From assembly GCA_041488295.1 (NCBI GenBank), contig JBGPOZ010000084.1, positions 1 through 17,455 of the forward strand: DNA of 17,455 bases, in the 5' to 3' direction. A model generated the notes under the pieces. The model did not search any database and was not told the DNA's origin. It saw nothing but the letters and a program-made list of their open reading frames with translations. Positions 13,601 through 17,455 of this stretch are shown in pieces. This DNA comes from URHD0088 sp041488295 (lineage in GTDB: Bacteria; Pseudomonadota; Alphaproteobacteria; ATCC43930; CGMCC-115725). The translations under genes and the position numbers were made by a program. The stretch's first letter is position 1; the number at the start of each line of letters is the position of its first letter.

Positions 13601-14812
13601 TCAATCGCCGAGCAGCGCCGCTTCGCGGATCCGGCGTTTGCGCAGGGTGACGGCTTCGACGATGGCGCCCTTATGCGCCTCGGGCGAGACGGCGAGCAGC
13701 TCGTCCGCGGTTTTGATGAGAACGTCCCATTCCTGCTTGTCGTCCTGGCGCGACAAGGGCCGGCCGCGCGAAAATTCGCGAGCGATCCGGTCCCACAGGC
13801 CGTCGACGACGAGCGGGAGCCGGCCGGCGGCGATGAGGCTGCGCAGCTTCGTGCTTGGTGCGCCGCCGTTGTCGGCCGCGGTATCGCCGCGCGCCAGCGC
13901 CGTCAGGGCGAGAAGCGCCGCGGCAAGGTTCGGTTGATGACCGAGCAGGTCCATGACAAGCTGCGAGCCGTCGAGACAACCGGCGGCGAACTCGTCGAGC
14001 AGCGGCGCCATCGCGTCCGGCGCCTTTCCGACAAGGGCATCGAGGGCGAAGTCGAGCTTGGCGAGAGTGCTTTGCGACCCCTGAAAATGGCGGGCGATCG
14101 CGACGACGGTGAAGAACCGCCGCGCGGCGCCCTCATAGCGTGCCTTGATGCACTCGGCGAATGTGTCGAGCTGGCCTTCGGCGATGACCGGCAGACGCCT
14201 CTCGGCCATCGCGTCGCGCGCATTGGTTTCGACCGCCGCGATCAGGTTCTGCAGCTCGTCGAGCCGCGTCTTCAGATCTCCGCCGCTCGTCCTGACCTGC
14301 GCCGTCGCCGTCTGGTGGAGTGCCGCCTGAACCAACGAGCCGCAATCGTTGAGCTTACGGATGTAGGGATAGAAATGGACGAGCTCGAGCGCAGTGATGA
14401 GCTGCCGATCGAGATATGCGCGCAGCGAGATGCCGATCACCTTGCAGGCGCGGCGCGAATAGAGCTCCTCCGGGGTGGCACAGGGCGACATCGGGCCATC
14501 GTAGCGGCTGACCGTGACCGGCGCCTCACCCTTGCCCGCGCTCGCCTCGCGAAAGAAAATTTCACTGGTGGTCGCGAAACCATCTTCGCGCTCGCGCTCG
14601 CGCAGCACCCGAACTGCCTCGAACTCGCCGGCGGCGAGCAGCGCATTGGCCTTATCGAGCACGCCGCGCTCGACCTCTTCGAATTCGCTGCGGTTGATCC
14701 GCTCGCAATGCGCGCTCCGCCCATCATCGACGATTTCGGCGATCTGCCAGCGCTTCTCGGACAGCGTATGGATCTCGTAACGCAGCTTGCGGCTTTCGAA
14801 GAACTCAGGCAC
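13601..14812 (-). CDS. Uncharacterised soluble protein upstream of the HD-GYP gene
   Basis: This encodes 403 residues from GTG at 14812, chosen because AGGGTGA precedes it at good spacing; a TTG at 14878 would add 22 residues. I do not recognise the family. The N-terminal part (1-100) looks like a small mixed alpha/beta domain (LRYEIHTLSEKRWQIAEIVDDG, ERINRSEFEEVERGVLDKANALLAAGEFEAVRVLRER). The rest is mainly helical, including YSRRACKVIGISLRAYLDRQLITALELVHFYPYIRKLND, LKTRLDELQNLIAAVETNARDAM and a C-terminal helical bundle ending RKRRIREAALLGD. No signal peptide, membrane helix or catalytic motif is visible. Because it is followed closely by the HD-GYP gene on the same strand, a regulatory or signalling role is plausible, but that is inference from position only. 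Confidence 0.78.
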   Translation of the reverse strand: MPEFFESRKLRYEIHTLSEKRWQIAEIVDDGRSAHCERINRSEFEEVERGVLDKANALLAAGEFEAVRVLREREREDGFATTSEIFFREASAGKGEAPVTVSRYDGPMSPCATPEELYSRRACKVIGISLRAYLDRQLITALELVHFYPYIRKLNDCGSLVQAALHQTATAQVRTSGGDLKTRLDELQNLIAAVETNARDAMAERRLPVIAEGQLDTFAECIKARYEGAARRFFTVVAIARHFQGSQSTLAKLDFALDALVGKAPDAMAPLLDEFAAGCLDGSQLVMDLLGHQPNLAAALLALTALARGDTAADNGGAPSTKLRSLIAAGRLPLVVDGLWDRIAREFSRGRPLSRQDDKQEWDVLIKTADELLAVSPEAHKGAIVEAVTLRKRRIREAALLGD

Positions 14813-15340
14813 CGCGCGTTCACCCTGAAACAAGCGATTCGGCTGCGTCCGCCGCGATAACGACGAGGCTCGCCGCAATCGCGGGCTCGCCGGATTGTCG
14901 CCGGTGACCTTTATTATTCGATTAAGACAGGAACTCTCTTGCCTGAGAGCGAACGGCTATCACCATGCCGCCGCTGCCCGTGGCGGCAGCCACGCGGGCC
15001 GATTGCGGGTCGACGCGAAGCGGTAGCTATCGCAGCCCATTAAGTATAAAATAATTTGTGAGACTTGGTTGTTTGGCCAGCGACGGCGGTGCCTTGCCGT
15101 CTAGGGGGCGATCTCTTGATCAAAAGCCGTGCTTAACGATACGGTAGCAACCGCACTGCAGAATGCGCTTGTACGAGCTTCGCGGGCATCGGCCAAAGGC
15201 GATGAGTCGCCCCGGTACGAGGTCTTGGGAGAGCAAGCGTTGCGAGCAATCTTTCCTTGGCCCCTGGCGGCTCGGCACAATCTGGTGCCGCCGCGGGAGG
15301 CCGACGACCTTCCCCGTAACCTTGAACCGTGAGGATCGCC
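14813..15340. other. 528-bp divergent intergenic region upstream of the polysaccharide export genes
   Basis: No confident gene was found. The region holds a stem CCCGTGGC-GGCA-GCCACG-CGGG near 14978-14999, an AT-rich patch TAAGTATAAAATAATTT (15041-15057) that could contain a -10 element, the inverted repeat GACGGC/GCCGTC (about 15083-15102), a small hairpin GGCGA-TGAG-TCGCC near 15197-15210, and GGCAC/GTGCC near 15274-15290. A 67-codon frame (GTG 15129 to TGA 15332) overlaps a possible GTG start of the export gene at 15329. It has no ribosome site and no recognisable motif, so it may be a leader peptide or chance. The region probably contains the promoter and leader of the export operon and the promoter of the minus-strand gene. 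Confidence 0.5.
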
Positions 15341-15985
15341 GTGCCTGACTGGAACAGCTGCAAAATCGGGTGGATTGCCGCCATCATGCTGGTCGGCGCG
15401 TCGGCCGTCGCCGGCTGCACGCACAGCCCGCCCGAGGCGGATCGGATTGCATCGGCGATCCCCCCGGTCAATCAGCCCGGGCCGGACTATCTGATCGGCC
15501 CCGGCGACAATCTCCAAGTCTTCGTGTGGCGCAATCCCGAGCTGACAACGACCGTGCCGGTCCGTCCCGATGGCCGTATCTCGGTGCCGCTGGTCGAGGA
15601 CATGCCGGCTGTCGGCAAGACGCCGACCGCGCTTGCGCGCGACCTCGAGGGCGTCCTCAAGCAATATGTCCAGGAACCGATCGTCAACGTCATCGTGACC
15701 GGGTTCATCGGTCCCTTCGCCCAGCAAGTCCGCGTCGTCGGCGAGGCGGCCAAGCCTCAGGCGATCCCCTACCTCGCGAACATGTCGGTTCTCGACGTCA
15801 TGATCGACGTCGGCGGATTGACGCGTTTCGCCGCGGGCAACCGCGCCGTGATCGTGCGCCGCAGCGCGGGCACGCCGGTCGAGGAGCGGGTGAGGCTCGA
15901 CGACCTCCTGAAGGATGGCGATGTGTCGGCAAATGTCAAAATGCTGCCCGGCGACATCCTCATCATACCCCAGACCTTCTTCTGA
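15341..15985 (+). CDS. Polysaccharide export outer membrane lipoprotein (Wza/GumB type, XrtA-associated kind)
   Basis: This encodes 214 residues from GTG at 15341, which has GAGGA five bases upstream; GTG 15329 is an alternative adding 4 residues. Residues 9-25 are a lipoprotein signal ending in the lipobox AVAGC with Cys26. A polysaccharide-export domain follows (about 49-122: YLIGPGDNLQVFVWRNPELTTTVPVRPDGRISVPLVEDMPAVGKTP...). Then comes one SLBB-type domain (128-175: QVRVVGEAAKPQAIPYLANMSVLDVMIDVGGLTRFAAGNRAVIVRR), ending with MLPGDILIIPQTFF. These proteins form the outer membrane channel for exopolysaccharide. The short single-SLBB form and the next gene's type match operons linked to XrtA/PEP-CTERM sorting, although no exosortase is in the window. 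It is probably the first gene of the operon. Confidence 0.93.
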   Translation: MPDWNSCKIGWIAAIMLVGASAVAGCTHSPPEADRIASAIPPVNQPGPDYLIGPGDNLQVFVWRNPELTTTVPVRPDGRISVPLVEDMPAVGKTPTALARDLEGVLKQYVQEPIVNVIVTGFIGPFAQQVRVVGEAAKPQAIPYLANMSVLDVMIDVGGLTRFAAGNRAVIVRRSAGTPVEERVRLDDLLKDGDVSANVKMLPGDILIIPQTFF

Positions 15986-16049
15986 CCGCGGCCACTGCAG
16001 CGATCAGACAGGTGGTGCAACGACCGATCTGCGATGGATTTGACGACCG

Positions 16050-17455
16050 ATGAACGACATTTACCATCAACTCATGGCTTACGCCGGTGCGCTATGGCGC
16101 AAGCGCTGGTACATCGTTCTCATCGGCTGGCTTATCTGCATTCCCGGCTGGATTGGCATCATGGCATTGCCGAACCGTTACGAGTCGCAGGCGAGGATCT
16201 ACGTCGACACCGACAGCCTCTTGGCACCGCTGCTGCGCGGCATATCGGTCGAAGGGAACGTCGGCCAGCAGGTCGACTTCATGCAACGGACGCTGCTCAG
16301 TCGGCCCAACCTCGAAAAACTGATGCGCTTGACCGATCTCGATCTGACGGTCAAGACGCAGACCGACAAGGACAATCTGATCGCAAGTCTCGCCAGTCAT
16401 ACCCAGCTCACGCAGAATCAGGGACGCAACCTGTTCTCGCTCAGCTTCATCGATCAGTCTCCCGAGGTCGCGCAGCGCGTCGTTCAGTCGCTTCTCTCGA
16501 TCTTCGTCGAGAGCAATGTCGGCGCCTCGCGCACCGATATCGAAAAGGCGCGGCAGTTCCTCGACGTCCAGCTCGCCCAGTACAACAAGCAGCTCCAGGC
16601 GGCCGAATCGCGCCTCGCCGAATTCAAGAGAACGCATCTCGAAGTGCTCTCGCGGAGCGGCGGCTCGTTCCAGCAAGGCCTTGATCAGGCCCGCGCCACC
16701 CAAGCCGATCTCCAGGGGCAGCTTGATGATTCCAGAGGACGCCTCGTCTCGCTGAAGCACCAACTCGAGACACTGCCACCGACGGTACCGGTCGAGAGTG
16801 CCCCCCAGGTCTATGTGGCGCCGGGACAAAAGGCGCTTCCGCCGGCACTTGCCTCGCTGCAGACGCGCATTGACGAAAAGCAAAAGTTTATCGACGGGCT
16901 GCGCATCCGCTTCACCGAGCAGCACCCCGATGTCGTCGTCGCAAGACGCGAACTCGCCGACCTGCAGCGGCAGTATGAGGAGATGGAAAAGAAACTGAAA
17001 AGCGAGGGCGGCGACAAGGCGGCAGACGGCCCGAGAGCGGTGAAGACAACCGTGCCCAATGTCGTCTACGAGCAGGTCAAGCTCCGCATCGTCGAAATCG
17101 AATCGACGATCAGCACGCTCGAACGGCGAGTCGGCTTGGCGACTGCCGAGGCGAAACGGTACGACGAGCTGGCGAGCACCGCTCCGGCGGTCGAGGCCGA
17201 GTTGGCGACGCTCAACCGCGATTACGCTGTCTTGCGCAAGAATTACGACGAGCTGGCGCAGCGCCGCGAAGCGGCAAAGCTGGCCGATGCCGTCGAGACG
17301 CAGGGTGACAAGATCCAGTTCCGCGTCATCGATCCACCGCAAATCCCCACCGTACCGAGCGGACCGCCGCGGTTCATTTTCATGTCGCTCGTTCTGCTCG
17401 GTGCGCTCGGTGCCGGCCTCGCCGTCGCCTTTCTCGTCTCGCAGCTCGACGACGC
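16050..17455 (+). CDS. Polysaccharide chain-length determinant (Wzz/GumC type, XrtA-associated kind; 3' end cut by window edge)
   Basis: From ATG at 16050, 468 codons are present and the gene runs off the right edge. Residues about 19-40 are the first membrane helix (WYIVLIGWLICIPGWIGIMAL), followed by NRYESQARIYVDTDSLLAPLLRGISV, the Wzz-domain pattern. A long periplasmic coiled coil spans about 165-410 (ARQFLDVQLAQYNKQLQAAESRLAEFKRTH..., DEKQKFIDGLRIRFTEQHPDVVVARRELADLQRQYEEMEKK). The proline-rich stretch DPPQIPTVPSGPPR precedes the second membrane helix (FIFMSLVLLGALGAGLAVAFLVS). Little of the protein should be missing unless a tyrosine-kinase domain is fused beyond the edge. It sets polymer length and couples the inner membrane machinery to the export channel. 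It lies 64 bp after the export lipoprotein gene, presumably cotranscribed. The ribosome site is weak. Confidence 0.93.
   Translation, partial: MNDIYHQLMAYAGALWRKRWYIVLIGWLICIPGWIGIMALPNRYESQARIYVDTDSLLAPLLRGISVEGNVGQQVDFMQRTLLSRPNLEKLMRLTDLDLTVKTQTDKDNLIASLASHTQLTQNQGRNLFSLSFIDQSPEVAQRVVQSLLSIFVESNVGASRTDIEKARQFLDVQLAQYNKQLQAAESRLAEFKRTHLEVLSRSGGSFQQGLDQARATQADLQGQLDDSRGRLVSLKHQLETLPPTVPVESAPQVYVAPGQKALPPALASLQTRIDEKQKFIDGLRIRFTEQHPDVVVARRELADLQRQYEEMEKKLKSEGGDKAADGPRAVKTTVPNVVYEQVKLRIVEIESTISTLERRVGLATAEAKRYDELASTAPAVEAELATLNRDYAVLRKNYDELAQRREAAKLADAVETQGDKIQFRVIDPPQIPTVPSGPPRFIFMSLVLLGALGAGLAVAFLVSQLDD

Noticed and set aside
12005..14860. Very long plus-strand open frame (951 codons) opposite the HD-GYP and 403-residue genes
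   Set aside because: It is a mirror frame of real genes with conserved HD-GYP motifs on the minus strand, and it shows no domain or ribosome site of its own.
15271..15290. Possible sigma54 promoter (GGCAC...GGTGC) before the export gene
   Set aside because: The GG and GC elements are 11 bases apart rather than 10, and the TTGC part is missing.

Overview
The window looks like chromosome of a GC-rich alphaproteobacterium, possibly Hyphomicrobiales or Rhodospirillales. Supporting signs are strong GC bias at third codon positions, an imuA-imuB-dnaE2 mutagenesis cassette, and two sites of the form GTTC-N7-GTTC, the alphaproteobacterial LexA operator. No rRNA, tRNA, CRISPR array, transposase or phage gene was seen.

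Layout. (1) Positions 1-2305, minus strand: a LivH/UrtB-type ABC permease with an unusual lipoprotein-like N-terminal extension, then a proline-racemase-family trans-3-hydroxy-L-proline dehydratase that runs off the left edge. (2) Positions 2417-9047, minus strand: the SOS mutagenesis cassette imuA, imuB, dnaE2, followed by a small secreted EF-hand protein. One LexA box sits at imuA and a second sits in the short gap between dnaE2 and the EF-hand gene. (3) Positions 9151-11307, plus strand: a PaaI-type thioesterase overlapping an exported dienelactone-hydrolase-like protein, then an unrecognised helical protein. (4) Positions 11354-14812, minus strand: a DedA-family membrane protein, a GAF-HD-GYP c-di-GMP phosphodiesterase, and an unrecognised 403-residue protein. 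(5) Positions 14813-15340: a 528-bp gap without a confident gene. (6) Positions 15341-17455, plus strand: the first two genes of a polysaccharide export operon (Wza-type lipoprotein and Wzz-type chain-length protein, resembling the XrtA/PEP-CTERM-associated kind). It continues past the right edge.

The most striking feature is the repeat load of the mutagenesis cassette. Head-to-head palindromic (REP/BIME-like) elements sit in frame inside both dnaE2 (about 60 extra residues near 791-852) and imuB (about 60 extra residues near 353-413). They share an identical 20-base core, and a related copy lies between the two genes. That intergenic stretch also carries a second, unrelated long palindrome and three copies of AATGCAGG-N3-AATGCAGG that bracket the two palindromes. 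The second notable point is the LexA box before the EF-hand gene, which suggests a DNA-damage-inducible periplasmic calcium-binding protein attached to the cassette.

Functionally, imuA, imuB and dnaE2 form the inducible translesion mutasome. The HD-GYP protein beside the polysaccharide genes fits c-di-GMP control of surface polysaccharide, but that link is inferred from position only.
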